DNA of 64,000 nucleotides from Aquimarina latercula DSM 2041 (GTDB lineage: Bacteria; Bacteroidota; Bacteroidia; Flavobacteriales; Flavobacteriaceae), in contig NZ_AUMK01000003.1 of assembly GCF_000430645.1 (NCBI RefSeq), positions 1 to 64,000 of the forward strand, written 5' to 3'. The notes under the pieces are model-generated. The model did no database searches, was not told the origin of the DNA, and saw only the letters and a list, made by a program, of their open reading frames with translations. Position 1 is the stretch's first letter, and each line of letters begins with the position of its first letter. Positions 24,933 to 34,385 of the stretch are shown one piece after another. The position numbers and the translations under genes are program-made.

Positions 24933-25478
24933 TTAGGATTCCTCTTTTTCGAAGAAACTAAACACTGATCCTCCGTATTTACGGGCGTTTCTAAAATTAG
25001 GAGCATGCTCTAAGGAGGTGTGTTTAGAATGTTCGATGATTAAAATACCTTCTTCATTAAGTAGGTCATTAGCAAAAACCAATTCTGCAATTTTTGTAAA
25101 CTGCTCCGTATCGAAGTCATATGGAGGATCTGCAAAAATAATGTCTGATTTCTTTTTTACTTTTTCTAGATAGCTATACACATCACTTTTAATAGTGTCT
25201 ATATCAAATTCTAGCTCCTTGGCAATACTTTTTATATAACCTACACATCCATAATTAGTATCTACCGCAGTTATATTTTCGGAACCTCGAGAAGCAAACT
25301 CATAACTGATGTTTCCTGTTCCTGCAAAAAGATCTAGTAAGGTTACCTGAGAAAACACATAATGATGGTTTAGGATATTAAACAATCCTTCTTTAGCCAT
25401 GTCTGTTGTGGGTCTTACAGGTAGTTTTTTTGGTGCCTGTAATCTTTTTCCTTTATATTTTCCTGAAATAATTCGCAT
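24933..25478 (-). CDS. rsmD: 16S rRNA (guanine-966 N2)-methyltransferase RsmD
   Basis: 181 residues, the usual length. It opens MRIISGKYKGKRL and includes RPTTDMAKEGLFNIL, the SAM-binding LDLFAGTGNISYEF and the catalytic FADPPYDF (DPPY) motif. It methylates G966 of 16S rRNA in the 30S subunit. It follows the DUF3822 gene by 1 bp, an arrangement conserved in Flavobacteria, and is the last gene of that three-gene minus-strand operon. Confidence 0.95.
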   Translation of the reverse strand: MRIISGKYKGKRLQAPKKLPVRPTTDMAKEGLFNILNHHYVFSQVTLLDLFAGTGNISYEFASRGSENITAVDTNYGCVGYIKSIAKELEFDIDTIKSDVYSYLEKVKKKSDIIFADPPYDFDTEQFTKIAELVFANDLLNEEGILIIEHSKHTSLEHAPNFRNARKYGGSVFSFFEKEES

Positions 25479-25479
25479 A

Positions 25480-26310
25480 TCAAAAATGACTTAATAAAAC
25501 AAAATGTTGGTGCGCATCTATAGAATCCATTGTTTCTGGTAGTTGTATGGTGTTATTTCTATTTCCAAAACTTACATTCCTTATATATTTATATGCAATA
25601 TTGTAACATGGACTCTCTTTAGAAATATCTCCAAGAAAAACCAGGTGAAACTCTTCGGGATTTAATCGCAATTGTTCTGCCGCAAACATTACATAATATA
25701 GAAAATCCTCATTAGTTTCATATATATATGAATTACTCAATATTAATTTCCCTTTGGTTACAACTACTAAATCGAAAGATGCAGAATTCATATTAGCAAA
25801 AACTCTGGTCGTTTCACTATTTTTTTCTTTGGATAAAATACTATCCACTAGTATTGTTGAAGAGTGCTTGTATGTAAATGATCCAAATGTTTCAAAAAAG
25901 AAATTGGTAATATTAGTATAAGGGATATAAACAATTACTATTTCATGCTGATTAAGTTCATCATAGGCTATAAAATCATTTTCTAATACCTTAATGTTGT
26001 ACTTTAGGTAATCTTTGAGTAACTCTGTATCAAATAAAACTTTAGGTACAGCAGTATAAAGATCATTTTCATAGATCACTTCTACAGTTTCAAAATCATA
26101 TTTTAGATGTGTATTATGATCAAAAATATATTTGATTTTGTTTAAAACCTGCTCAGGAGATAAGCGTACACCAAAATTATCTTGCTCTAAAGCAACTATT
26201 TCGTTTTCAGAATTTACTGCACAAAAAGAAAGTCCATTCAGGCTCACCTGAATGGACAATGTATATTTTGTATTACCTGTGGTGTTACTCCTGTTTTGTA
26301 TTTGAGTCAT
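25480..26310 (-). CDS. DUF3822 family protein (actin-like fold)
   Basis: 276 residues. It begins with YTLSIQVSLNGLSFCAVN and includes LSPEQVLNKIKYIF, then IVIVYIPYTNITNFFFETFG, matching the DUF3822 pattern commonly found next to rsmD in Bacteroidota. The fold is related to the actin/Hsp70 ATPase superfamily, but no phosphate-binding motif is obvious here. No signal peptide or TM segment, so cytoplasmic. It overlaps the upstream gene by 26 bp. The function is not established. Confidence 0.8.
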   Translation of the reverse strand: MTQIQNRSNTTGNTKYTLSIQVSLNGLSFCAVNSENEIVALEQDNFGVRLSPEQVLNKIKYIFDHNTHLKYDFETVEVIYENDLYTAVPKVLFDTELLKDYLKYNIKVLENDFIAYDELNQHEIVIVYIPYTNITNFFFETFGSFTYKHSSTILVDSILSKEKNSETTRVFANMNSASFDLVVVTKGKLILSNSYIYETNEDFLYYVMFAAEQLRLNPEEFHLVFLGDISKESPCYNIAYKYIRNVSFGNRNNTIQLPETMDSIDAHQHFVLLSHF

Positions 26311-26938
26311 ACGTTTTTGGCCAATTACCTGTGGTATTTACTTCTTGCATAGAACCTACTGATAAAAAAGGTCCATCAACACCTTCTACCGATACTACTT
26401 GCTTTTCTTGGAATAATAAATCTTTATCAAGATCGTGCAATAATATATCTTTAGGAACTCTTGCTTCAAAAACACTTACTCGTATTCCGTTTTTGTCGAT
26501 AAATCCAGCATCAAGTTCGAACTTAGCATCTTTACCATCTACAGGAACATTCATCATTGTTTTGTATCGATCACTCCCTTTAAATAAAGAATCCTTAACA
26601 GAAGCATATCCAAGTGTATCTACTACAACAGTATCTCTTGGCTCATCAATTTGCAGAATTTTGTTGAATGCTACAAAACTAGAATCTCTACGCTGCGTTA
26701 ATGTAAACTTAGCAGTATCTATAAAAGCAATTAATTTGGTTGGATCTTTTTCAAATTTACCAACTACCGTTTTATGGGCTAATTCTGCTTGTCGGATATC
26801 TCTAAGGTTTTCAATGGCTTTTGCATAACGTACCTTTTTAACTTTATTGAATCTTACAGGACCCATTACAGAATCGTATACCATGTATCCCAAGGCTGCG
26901 ATAACTACCCATAGAACTAATTGAAGAACAATTTTCAT
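26285..26938 (-). CDS. Conserved hypothetical membrane-anchored protein
   Basis: 217 residues. An N-terminal TM segment (IVLQLVLWVVIAALGYMVYDSV) acts as an uncleaved anchor, followed by a soluble domain with VRYAKAIENLRDIRQAEL near the membrane (a short coiled coil) and a mostly beta C-terminal half. The polar domain most likely faces the periplasm. I recognise it as a conserved neighbour of DUF3822/rsmD in Flavobacteria but know of no function. It is the first gene of that operon and is transcribed divergently from the RecD-like helicase. Confidence 0.6.
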   Translation of the reverse strand: MKIVLQLVLWVVIAALGYMVYDSVMGPVRFNKVKKVRYAKAIENLRDIRQAELAHKTVVGKFEKDPTKLIAFIDTAKFTLTQRRDSSFVAFNKILQIDEPRDTVVVDTLGYASVKDSLFKGSDRYKTMMNVPVDGKDAKFELDAGFIDKNGIRVSVFEARVPKDILLHDLDKDLLFQEKQVVSVEGVDGPFLSVGSMQEVNTTGNWPKTYDSNTKQE

Positions 26939-26972
26939 TTTATAATTTAGCTTTTAGACATTAGTGTATACG

Positions 26973-27033
26973 CAAATCTACAATTTTTTTTTAATCGTAA
27001 AAGTTTATAGCCAAAAAATCATTACTATCTTTG
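26973..27033. promoter_or_regulatory. Divergent promoter region
   Basis: TAGATTTG on the minus strand (26973-26980) precedes the membrane-anchored hypothetical gene, and TATCTTTG on the plus strand (27026-27033) precedes the helicase gene by about 40 bp. Both match TAnnTTTG. Clear -33 boxes are not visible. Confidence 0.45.
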
Positions 27034-27074
27034 ATTTATTAACAGATTATGGATTTAAGGAATACAGATATTTC

Positions 27075-28502
27075 ATGAGGGAAACAGAGTTTTATCAATT
27101 ATTAAAAGATGATTTTCCTTTTGAACTGACTCTAAAACAGGATATTGTACTTCAGAAGCTTTCTGCTTTTATTTTATCAAGTACAAAAGACTCACTTTTT
27201 TTATTAAAAGGGTATGCGGGGACAGGAAAAACAACTTTAATAGGAACTTTAGTAAAAAATCTATGGAAAGCGAAGTTAAGTTCTGTTTTATTAGCTCCTA
27301 CGGGTCGAGCTGCAAAGGTGATTACTAATTATTCAGGAAGACATGCGCAAACCATTCATAGGAATATTTATTATCCTAAAAAGAACAGTAGTGGAGGACT
27401 TGCTTTTCAGTTAAAACAAAACAAAAATAGGAATACAATTTTTATCGTAGATGAAGCCTCTATGATCCCTGATACACCTAGCGATAGTAAGTTGTTTGAG
27501 AATGGCTCATTACTAGATGACCTAATGATGTATGTGTACTCTGGTCATAACTGTAAGGTTTTATTTATAGGAGATACAGCACAGTTACCGCCTGTAAAAT
27601 TAGAAGTTAGTCCAGCACTAGATCCAGACACATTATCGATGGGATTTAATAAAGATGTGATACAAATAGAATTAGATGAAGTTGTGCGACAAGCCGAGAA
27701 TAGCGGTGTTTTAATGAATGCGACCTCATTACGAGAATTGTTAAATGATGGTTTTTATGAATCTTTTCAGTTTGACGTACAAGGATATCCTGATATTATT
27801 AGATTAGTAGACGGGCACGATATTATGGATGCTTTAAATGATTCGTACGCAAGTTCGGGTCACGAAGAATCAGTTATTATATTGAGGTCTAATAAAAGAG
27901 CTAATATATATAACCAACAAATTAGATCTAGAATACTGTTTCAGGAAGAGGAACTTTCTGCTGGAGATTATTTAATGGTTGTAAAGAATAATTATTTTTG
28001 GTTAGATACTAAAAGTGAGGCAGGATTTATTGCGAATGGTGATATTATAAAAATACTAGAAATTTATGCTATAAAGGAGTTGTATGGTTTTCGTTTTGCT
28101 GAAGTAAAAATAACCATGGTTGATTACCCTGACCAAAAGCCACTGGAAACTGTGCTTATTTTGGATACATTATCTTCCGAAACGCCTTCTTTGTCCTACG
28201 AAGACTCTAATAAGTTGTATCAAGAAGTAATGAAAGATTTTGAAGGGGAAAAGTCCAAGTATAAAAAGTTTTTAGGTGTTAAGAATAATAAATTTTTTAA
28301 TGGATTACAGGTGAAATTCTCTTACGCAATTACATGTCATAAATCTCAGGGAGGACAATGGGATACAGTGTTTATAGAACAACCATATCTTCCCGATGGT
28401 GTTAATAAGGATTATCTACGATGGTTGTATACTGCGGTTACTAGAGCAAAAGAAAAATTGTATCTTATCGGATTTAAAGACGATTTTTTTATCGAAAATT
28501 AA
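27075..28502 (+). CDS. RecD-like ATP-dependent DNA helicase (SF1B)
   Basis: 475 residues from the ATG at 27075 (MRETEFYQLL), preferred over the longer open frame because the TATCTTTG promoter box lies inside that extension. Walker A is LKGYAGTGKTTLIG; then APTGRAAKVI, IVDEASMIPD (motif II), FIGDTAQLPP (motif III), and at the C-terminus the UvrD_C_2-type FSYAITCHKSQGGQW and LRWLYTAVTRAKEKLYL. The protein lacks the long N-terminal region of RecD2 and is the short form common in Bacteroidota. Expected role: 5'-3' unwinding in replication or repair. The next gene starts 11 bp downstream. Confidence 0.88.
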   Translation: MRETEFYQLLKDDFPFELTLKQDIVLQKLSAFILSSTKDSLFLLKGYAGTGKTTLIGTLVKNLWKAKLSSVLLAPTGRAAKVITNYSGRHAQTIHRNIYYPKKNSSGGLAFQLKQNKNRNTIFIVDEASMIPDTPSDSKLFENGSLLDDLMMYVYSGHNCKVLFIGDTAQLPPVKLEVSPALDPDTLSMGFNKDVIQIELDEVVRQAENSGVLMNATSLRELLNDGFYESFQFDVQGYPDIIRLVDGHDIMDALNDSYASSGHEESVIILRSNKRANIYNQQIRSRILFQEEELSAGDYLMVVKNNYFWLDTKSEAGFIANGDIIKILEIYAIKELYGFRFAEVKITMVDYPDQKPLETVLILDTLSSETPSLSYEDSNKLYQEVMKDFEGEKSKYKKFLGVKNNKFFNGLQVKFSYAITCHKSQGGQWDTVFIEQPYLPDGVNKDYLRWLYTAVTRAKEKLYLIGFKDDFFIEN

Positions 28503-28513
28503 TTTTTTAAGAA

Positions 28514-29089
28514 ATGCAAGAAACAATAATAAGTATATGCTTAGGAATTGGATTAGCGGCATCTGTTGGGTTTAGAGTGTTTTTACCTTTGTTGGCGGTT
28601 AGTTTAGCAGGACATTATGGAGCGATTCCTTTAAATTCTGATTGGGAGTGGGTAGGGAGTAACACGGCATTAATCGTTTTATCTATAGCTACAGTAGTTG
28701 AGATATTAGCTTACTACATTCCTTGGTTTGATAATTTATTAGATACTATAGCGATTCCACTTGCGGCAATTGCAGGAACAGCGGTTATGGTATCAACTGT
28801 TGCTAATTTAAGTCCTGTAGTTACGTGGGCTCTTGCTATTATTGCAGGTGGAGGAACAGCGGCAACGGTAAAAAGTACAATGGGAGCATCTAGGTTAACA
28901 TCATCTGCTACAACAGGTGGATTAGCTAATCCTATAATTGCAACAGCAGAAACGGGTACAGCGACAATTATGTCGATATTATCGGTATTTCTCCCGTTCA
29001 TAGCAATTATTATGGTAATACTGCTGTTTTTTGGTTTAAGAAAAGTTTATAAAAAACTATTCACTCGCTCTTCCGGAAAATCGATTTAA
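28514..29089 (+). CDS. DUF4126 family membrane protein
   Basis: 191 residues with about four or five TM helices. [17 protein letters not shown] at the start and ..[29 protein letters not shown] in the middle are the conserved blocks of DUF4126. It is an inner-membrane protein of unknown function. It is closely spaced with the helicase gene and followed by a promoter-like box for the Kdo gene. Confidence 0.85.
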   Translation: MQETIISICLGIGLAASVGFRVFLPLLAVSLAGHYGAIPLNSDWEWVGSNTALIVLSIATVVEILAYYIPWFDNLLDTIAIPLAAIAGTAVMVSTVANLSPVVTWALAIIAGGGTAATVKSTMGASRLTSSATTGGLANPIIATAETGTATIMSILSVFLPFIAIIMVILLFFGLRKVYKKLFTRSSGKSI

Positions 29090-29095
29090 AAAAGT

Positions 29096-29103
29096 TATTT
29101 TTG
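29096..29103 (+). promoter_or_regulatory. Candidate -7 box upstream of kdsB-kdnB fusion
   Basis: TATTTTTG matches TAnnTTTG and is 20 bp before the predicted start. No good -33 box was found. Confidence 0.35.
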
Positions 29104-29123
29104 ACCTGCAAAAGCAAGCAATT

Positions 29124-30998
29124 TTGAACAAAACGGACTTAAAAACTATCGCAATGATTCCTGCGAGGTACGCTGCATCCCGATTTCCAGGGAAATTAAT
29201 GCAGGATCTTGAGGGAAAATCTGTTATTTTAAGAACATACGAAGCTGCAGTGAGTACTTCATTGTTTAGTGAGGTTTATGTGGTAACGGATAGCGAGATT
29301 ATATTTAAAGAAATTACGGCTCACGGTGGCAAAGCCATTATGAGTATTAAGGAGCACGACTGCGGAAGCGATAGAATTGCTGAAGCAGTGGAAAATATGG
29401 ATATTGATATTGTAGTCAATGTGCAAGGCGATGAACCTTTTACTGAAAGAGAAAGCCTAGAAAAGGTTTTAGAAGTATTTCGGGGAGAGGATGCTGCTAA
29501 GATTGACTTAGCAAGTCTTATGACGCCAATGACTGATTGGGATGATATCTTGAACCCAAATAGTGTTAAGGTAATTGTGGATAAAGACGACTACGCCTTA
29601 TATTTTTCCAGAGCTCCAATTCCGTATCCTAGAGATAAAGAAATCAGTCATACCTATTTTAAACATAAAGGTATTTATGCATTTAGAAAGCAAGCAATTC
29701 TAGATTTTTATCGCCTACCGATGAGGACTTTAGAAGCTTCTGAAAAAATTGAATGTATTAGATATTTAGAATATGGTAAGAATATAAAAATGATAGAGAC
29801 GCATCATGAAGGTGTGGAAATAGATACCCCGGAAGATTTAGAAAAAGCAAGGAATTTAATTAATAAACAAAATCTTTTGAATAGTACATCTACGGTTACT
29901 CCTAAAGTTGAAGAATCCATCCATAAGAATTTTCCTATGGTACCAAGAGTGGTTTTTGGTAAAGGATCTTTTAATCAACTAGGACAAATCCTCTCTTCTG
30001 AAAGAAAAAATGGAGCCCCTTTTATCTATCTTATAGATGATGTTTTTGAAAATAACAAAACATTTATAGAAGATAGAATACAGTTATCGGGTAATGATAG
30101 CATAGTGTATGTTTCCACAAAAGAAGAACCTAAAACTTCTCAAGTAGATCAATTAGTTTCTGATTTTAAAAACACATACAGTTTTACACCAAGTGGTATT
30201 ATAGGTATTGGTGGTGGATCCATTATGGATCTAGCAAAAGCAGTAGCTATAATGATGAATAATACAGGAAGCGCTACAGAATACCAAGGTTGGGATCTTG
30301 TAGACAATAAAGCTGTGTATCACGTGGGTATTCCAACAATTTCTGGAACAGGAGCAGAGGTGTCAAGAACAACAGTATTGACAGGTCCTGAAAGAAAATT
30401 AGGTATTAATTCTGATTTTACACCTTTTGATCAGGTAATTCTGGATCCAGAATTAATACGAAATGTTCCCAAAGACCAATGGTTCTATACAGGAATGGAT
30501 TGTTATATCCATTGTATCGAATCGTTAAAAGGAACATATCTTAATGCTTTTAGCCAGAGTTATGGAGAAAAAGCGTATGATTTATGTAAAGAAATCTTTC
30601 TTGAAGATACGCTCGATAAAGAAGAAGCAGATGCTAAATTAATGATGGCTTCCTGGCATGGTGGAATGAGTATAGCATATTCGCAGGTTGGAGTTGCGCA
30701 TGCCATGAGTTATGGATTAGCATACGTTTTGGGTACCAAACATGGAATAGGTAATTGCATTGTATTTGATAAGTTAGGAGATTATTATCCAGAAGGAGTG
30801 GCACTATTTAAAAAAATGAAGGAGGTTCATGAAATTGAGCTACCAGTTGGTGTTTGTGCGGATGCCACCGAAGAACAATTGGATACAATGGCATCTGTTG
30901 CTCTTGGTTTAGTCCCTTTATGGGAAAATGCATTAGGAAAAAATTGGCAAGAACAGATAAATGCGGATAAGCTAAAAGAAATTTATCGTACTTTATAA
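29124..30998 (+). CDS. Fusion: CMP-Kdo synthetase (KdsB) + KdnB-like iron-dependent dehydrogenase
   Basis: 624 residues in one uninterrupted frame. Residues 1-250 are a complete Kds[24 protein letters not shown] at 99-106, SRAPIPYPR, and the usual ending [12 protein letters not shown]. Residues ~268-624 are an iron-containing alcohol dehydrogenase: a KdnB-like start ([16 protein letters not shown]), the nucleotide loop [13 protein letters not shown] at 361-373, GTGAEVSR, and metal ligands D459 and H463 (GMDCYIHC) plus the histidines of [10 protein letters not shown] and TKHGIGN. In Shewanella KdnB oxidises Kdo at C8 before amination by KdnA, and KdsB activates the 8-amino sugar. The start is a TTG at 29124 (ATG at 29154 would clip the first strand). 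Linker 250-267 is Ser/Thr-rich. Confidence 0.85.
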   Translation: MNKTDLKTIAMIPARYAASRFPGKLMQDLEGKSVILRTYEAAVSTSLFSEVYVVTDSEIIFKEITAHGGKAIMSIKEHDCGSDRIAEAVENMDIDIVVNVQGDEPFTERESLEKVLEVFRGEDAAKIDLASLMTPMTDWDDILNPNSVKVIVDKDDYALYFSRAPIPYPRDKEISHTYFKHKGIYAFRKQAILDFYRLPMRTLEASEKIECIRYLEYGKNIKMIETHHEGVEIDTPEDLEKARNLINKQNLLNSTSTVTPKVEESIHKNFPMVPRVVFGKGSFNQLGQILSSERKNGAPFIYLIDDVFENNKTFIEDRIQLSGNDSIVYVSTKEEPKTSQVDQLVSDFKNTYSFTPSGIIGIGGGSIMDLAKAVAIMMNNTGSATEYQGWDLVDNKAVYHVGIPTISGTGAEVSRTTVLTGPERKLGINSDFTPFDQVILDPELIRNVPKDQWFYTGMDCYIHCIESLKGTYLNAFSQSYGEKAYDLCKEIFLEDTLDKEEADAKLMMASWHGGMSIAYSQVGVAHAMSYGLAYVLGTKHGIGNCIVFDKLGDYYPEGVALFKKMKEVHEIELPVGVCADATEEQLDTMASVALGLVPLWENALGKNWQEQINADKLKEIYRTL

Positions 30999-31023
30999 GT
31001 GATCTTTAATACTTAAAGTTATT

Positions 31024-31581
31024 ATGACTAGACTAGCATCTTTTATATTTTATAAAATAATGCGATGGAAGATGATAGGAGATTTTAGTAGTGATACTAT
31101 TAAAAAATGTGTTGTTATAGCAGTACCCCATACTAGTTGGCATGATTTTTATTTGGGATTATTGATCCGAAAGGTAAATCGTGTGAAAATAAGTTTCATG
31201 GGTAAGAAAGAACTTTTTAAATGGCCATTTGGTTGGTATTTTAGAAAAGTAGGCGGGATAGCTTTAGATAGAACACCTGGACAGAATAAAGTCGAAGCAA
31301 TTGCAAAAGAATTTGAGAAACGTGATGAGTTAAGATTAACTTTAGCTCCAGAAGGAACTAGAAAGAAGGTATCTACATGGAAAACAGGTTTCTACTATAT
31401 AGCTATAGCTGCAGAAGTACCAATTATTATGGTTGCTTTTGATTTTGGAAAGAAAAGAGTAGTGATCTCTGATCCCTTTTATCCTACAAATAATCTTGAT
31501 AAAGATCTACAATTTATGTATGCTTTTTTCAAGGATGTGAAGGGAAAAGTACCTGAATATAGTTTTGAACCAGAAGTTTAG
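31024..31581 (+). CDS. 1-acyl-glycerol-3-phosphate acyltransferase-like (PlsC family) protein
   Basis: 185 residues. The catalytic HX4D motif is HTSWHD (in AVPHTSWHDFYLG); FMGKKELFKWPFGWYFRKVGGIALDR and LAPEGTRKK are the substrate-binding blocks. It is short and lacks a long TM anchor, like the small soluble or peripheral acyltransferases of Bacteroidota. It could acylate lysophospholipid or another lipid at the inner membrane. It begins 25 bp after the Kdo fusion gene, so a link to LPS/lipid A synthesis is possible. Its last 4 bases overlap the convergent gene. Confidence 0.85.
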   Translation: MTRLASFIFYKIMRWKMIGDFSSDTIKKCVVIAVPHTSWHDFYLGLLIRKVNRVKISFMGKKELFKWPFGWYFRKVGGIALDRTPGQNKVEAIAKEFEKRDELRLTLAPEGTRKKVSTWKTGFYYIAIAAEVPIIMVAFDFGKKRVVISDPFYPTNNLDKDLQFMYAFFKDVKGKVPEYSFEPEV

Positions 31582-32090
31582 AACTTTTCAGTATTTTCCT
31601 TTTTAATTATTTCTTTTTTAGGTTCTTTCTTTTTTTCTTCAAGTGCACCAGCTCCAAAAAGTAGTTCAGTACTGGAGAATGTCGTTCCAAAAGTTTTCGC
31701 GGCATAGTATACTTGCGATATAGCACTTTCTACCTGTTCTGTTGTAAGTTCTTTTAAAGGATGAACATACGCCGACCAAAGAATGCCATTAGAAATGGCG
31801 TACTTTACATCTAATGCCGAGTGAAAATTAGCAGTCATAGAATCTAACAATAAATCTTTATCTAAATTTTCGGATTCCATAATCGGAGCTATAATGCGCA
31901 TTCGATTGTTTTTTTGATCAGTAACGCATAGCATTGGAGTATCTTTATATACTAATTGCCAATTTCCAGTGATTCCTGCTAATGTATCTGCTTTTCTGGT
32001 AATTATTTCTCTTAATGTTTCATTAGTCATATTTTGAGCCTGAGAAAATTGCATTACCAAAAGAAATGTCAAAAAGATCCATTTTTTCAT
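31578..32090 (-). CDS. Secreted YbjN/CesT-like protein
   Basis: 170 residues with a signal peptide (MKKWIFLTFLLVMQFSQAQ). The central part (MLCVTDQKNNRMRIIAPI, LLLDSMTANFHSALDVKYAISNGILWSAYVHPL) looks like the YbjN/type III secretion chaperone-like alpha/beta fold. The C-terminus is a Lys/Glu-rich tail. The role is unknown and the fold match is by eye only. It is convergent with the acyltransferase gene, sharing 4 bp at the stops, and lies downstream of yebC beyond a terminator. Confidence 0.55.
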   Translation of the reverse strand: MKKWIFLTFLLVMQFSQAQNMTNETLREIITRKADTLAGITGNWQLVYKDTPMLCVTDQKNNRMRIIAPIMESENLDKDLLLDSMTANFHSALDVKYAISNGILWSAYVHPLKELTTEQVESAISQVYYAAKTFGTTFSSTELLFGAGALEEKKKEPKKEIIKKENTEKF

Positions 32091-32138
32091 AATTGTCTTA
32101 GTTTTTTGGTTGGTCGAAAAGGTGAATTAAACATAACA

Positions 32139-32168
32139 AAAAAGACTGTCTTTTATAGACAGTCTTTT
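32139..32168. terminator. Terminator downstream of yebC
   Basis: AAAAAGACTGTC (32139-32150) pairs with GACAGTCTTTT (32158-32168). It is oriented to stop transcription from yebC on the minus strand and is symmetrical enough to act both ways. Confidence 0.75.
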
Positions 32169-32192
32169 CATAAAGTGTTGTTATGCTTTTAT

Positions 32193-32918
32193 TTATTCAT
32201 CAGAAGAAGATTCTTCCATAGTATGATATACATTTTGTACATCATCATCTTCCTCTATTTTTTCTAAAAGTTTTTCTACGTCAGCAACTTGTTCTGCAGT
32301 CAGTTTTTTGGTGACTTGCGGTATACGTTCGAATCCAGAAGATAAAATCTCAATTTCTCTACTTTCTAATTCTTTTTGGATCGCTCCAAAACTTCCAAAA
32401 GGCGCATATATTAAAATACCATCTTCATCCTGAAATACTTCTTCAGCACCAAAATCAATAAATTCTAGCTCTAGTTCTTCAGGGTCTAATCCCTCTCCAT
32501 TAATTCGGAAATTACAAGTATGATCAAACATAAATTCTACAGAACCAGAGGTTCCTAAGTTTCCGTCACATTTATTAAAATATGATCTTACATTGGCTAC
32601 TGTTCTATTGTTGTTGTCAGTTGCTGTTTCTACCAGAATAGCAATTCCATGAGGAGCATATCCTTCAAAAAGGACTTCTTTATAATCGCTTTGATCTTTG
32701 TCAGAAGCTTTTTTAATGGCACGCTCTACATTATCTTTCGGCATATTTACAGACTTCGCATTCTGTATTACAGCTCTTAAACGAGAATTAGAAGCTGGAT
32801 CAGGTCCACCTTCTTTTACAGCCATTACAATATCTTTACCAATACGAGTAAATGCTTTGGACATTGCTGACCAACGCTTCATTTTACGTGCCTTTCTGAA
32901 CTCAAAAGCTCTTCCCAT
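32193..32918 (-). CDS. yebC: YebC/PmpR family regulator or translation factor
   Basis: 241 residues. MGRAFEFRKARKMKRWSAMSKAFTRIGK, then GGPDPASNSRLRAVIQNAKS, NMPKDNVERAIKKA and YEGYAPHGIAILVE-like (here FEGYAPHGIAILVE) are diagnostic. The family is annotated as DNA-binding regulators and, for YebC, as a factor relieving ribosome stalling. The start variant (MGRAFEFRKAR instead of MAGHSKWANIK) is the Bacteroidota form. A Glu/Asp-rich tail ends the protein. It has its own promoter and terminator, so it appears monocistronic. Confidence 0.92.
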   Translation of the reverse strand: MGRAFEFRKARKMKRWSAMSKAFTRIGKDIVMAVKEGGPDPASNSRLRAVIQNAKSVNMPKDNVERAIKKASDKDQSDYKEVLFEGYAPHGIAILVETATDNNNRTVANVRSYFNKCDGNLGTSGSVEFMFDHTCNFRINGEGLDPEELELEFIDFGAEEVFQDEDGILIYAPFGSFGAIQKELESREIEILSSGFERIPQVTKKLTAEQVADVEKLLEKIEEDDDVQNVYHTMEESSSDE

Positions 32919-32941
32919 AATCTAAATTTAAAATCTGAATA

Positions 32942-32973
32942 CAAACATAAGTAGAAACAAAAAGTTTCACAAA
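32942..32973 (-). promoter_or_regulatory. Promoter of yebC (-33 TTTG, -7 TATGTTTG)
   Basis: On the minus strand, TTTG at 32973-32970 is followed after 20 bases by TATGTTTG at 32949-32942, 24 bp before the yebC start. Both boxes fit the Bacteroidota consensus TTTG / TAnnTTTG with normal spacing. Confidence 0.65.
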
Positions 32974-32998
32974 TCGATATTCATTTCTGATTTATATT

Positions 32999-33283
32999 TT
33001 ATTCTTCTTCTACAATTCCGTCGATGGCTTTTGCTAATTTAAAGTCCTTTTCGGTAACACCATCTGCATCATGAGTAGATAATGAGATGTTAACTACGTT
33101 GTATACATTAGACCAATCTGGGTGATGGTTTAGTGCTTCTGCCTCAAAAGCTATACGTGACATAGCTGAAAAAGCATCTTTAAAATTTTCGAATTCAAAA
33201 GAAGTATGGATTGCATTATCTTCATATTCCCATCCTTCCATTGCTTTTAATCGGCTCGTAATTTCTGTTTCGGTTAATTTCAT
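32999..33283 (-). CDS. 4a-hydroxytetrahydrobiopterin dehydratase (pterin-4-alpha-carbinolamine dehydratase)
   Basis: 94 residues, full length. The active-site block HHPDWSNVYNVVNISLSTHD contains the two adjacent histidines of PCD. It recycles oxidised tetrahydrobiopterin made by aromatic amino-acid hydroxylases. The usual 'HDAGGVT' is HDADGVT here. It lies 38 bp after the lipoprotein gene and ends the minus-strand run that starts with the prenyltransferase. No phenylalanine hydroxylase gene is nearby. Confidence 0.93.
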   Translation of the reverse strand: MKLTETEITSRLKAMEGWEYEDNAIHTSFEFENFKDAFSAMSRIAFEAEALNHHPDWSNVYNVVNISLSTHDADGVTEKDFKLAKAIDGIVEEE

Positions 33284-33321
33284 AATTGTATTATTAGTTT
33301 AAATAGATCTTTGTAATATAA

Positions 33322-34266
33322 TTAAAGTCCTAATTCTTTTCTTAAAACTTCATCCTTATTACTATTCTTACTCCAATAAGGAGATTTTATACTTTTTAGT
33401 TTTGTTGCTTTTGTAACTAGTTCTTTTGCATTAGCACCAAAACCACTTTTAAAAGTTTCTGTCCAGCTTTCTATCTCATAAGGGAAAGAAGCGGTAAAAG
33501 TGATACTTATGCTTCGATTTAGTTTGGGGTATTCTATAGTATATGTATTATAATTGGCATCTTTTTGCAAGGTAGCTTTCGCATCATATGCCTTAATTTC
33601 TTTATGTTTAAGTCTACAGTATTCTAAAGAAGGAATGATTTTTAAGTCTCCTTGTGGTAATTCATTTGGGTTAATTCGAATTTTAGTCCATAATTCATTT
33701 TCAAGAATGTCTTTGTTTAATTCAAAATTTTGATCCGCTTCTCCTTGAAAATAGGAGTGAGACGTAAGCTCATATTTTTCTCTGTTATTTAATTGAGCAT
33801 ATACGTGACCACACCATTCTTGCATAGAACTTGATATTTTTATAGCATGCTGATTATCAGTAACAGGATAAAAAGTACTTTGCATAATAGAATAAGGATA
33901 TATTCCTGTATTGAATTTTTTAGTGGCATTTAATTTTAGGACAGGAATATTATCAGAGTTTTGGTAATCCGCTTTTACTTGTTCTTTAGCCAAAAAATCT
34001 TCAGTAACATATATTAGTACAGCTTTTCCTTCTCTCATTTCACCATATCTGGCTTGTTCCAATTTGTACGATGTTATTTCTGCATTTCCAGCATACCAGT
34101 ATTTTTTAAACTCTTCAGAAAGTTCTTTTGTAGGTTTTGTAATTGTGGTTGTGTTTTCAGTACTGGTTTTTTCAGTACTTTTTATGTTTTCATCTGCTTT
34201 GATATTACTGCACGCAATAATTACCAAAACACCTAGTATCCCAAAAAGGAACAATGACTTTTTCAT
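33322..34266 (-). CDS. Conserved lipoprotein, function unknown
   Basis: 314 residues from the ATG at 34266 (MKKSLFLFGILGVLVIIACSN), where the lipobox VIIAC gives the lipidated Cys; the longer frame to 34284 would lengthen the n-region only. A Thr/Lys-rich linker follows the Cys, then a large globular domain with KYWYAGNAEITSYKLEQARYG and MQEWCGHVYAQLNN. This protein is conserved in Flavobacteria next to maf, and has sometimes been mislabelled as a Maf protein for that reason; it has no Maf motif. It probably sits in the outer membrane. Confidence 0.7.
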   Translation of the reverse strand: MKKSLFLFGILGVLVIIACSNIKADENIKSTEKTSTENTTTITKPTKELSEEFKKYWYAGNAEITSYKLEQARYGEMREGKAVLIYVTEDFLAKEQVKADYQNSDNIPVLKLNATKKFNTGIYPYSIMQSTFYPVTDNQHAIKISSSMQEWCGHVYAQLNNREKYELTSHSYFQGEADQNFELNKDILENELWTKIRINPNELPQGDLKIIPSLEYCRLKHKEIKAYDAKATLQKDANYNTYTIEYPKLNRSISITFTASFPYEIESWTETFKSGFGANAKELVTKATKLKSIKSPYWSKNSNKDEVLRKELGL

Positions 34267-34385
34267 AATATAATTTTTAAGCAATGTAATTATCTAGAAT
34301 ACTTTTTTGGACAAATTTTATTTCAAAATAACATTGATGTGCCCTTATTATTCTTTCATATTAGTAAAACTAAATTACGATAATG

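Noticed and set aside
29870..29930. KdsB-KdnB junction as an assembly or sequencing error
   Set aside because: The linker is in frame, has ordinary codon use and no homopolymer run at the join, and both halves appear complete; kept as a real fusion, with read-level checking suggested.
33322..34266. Septum-formation inhibitor Maf label for the lipoprotein
   Set aside because: The protein has no Maf motif; the real maf gene is the next one upstream (34386-34973).
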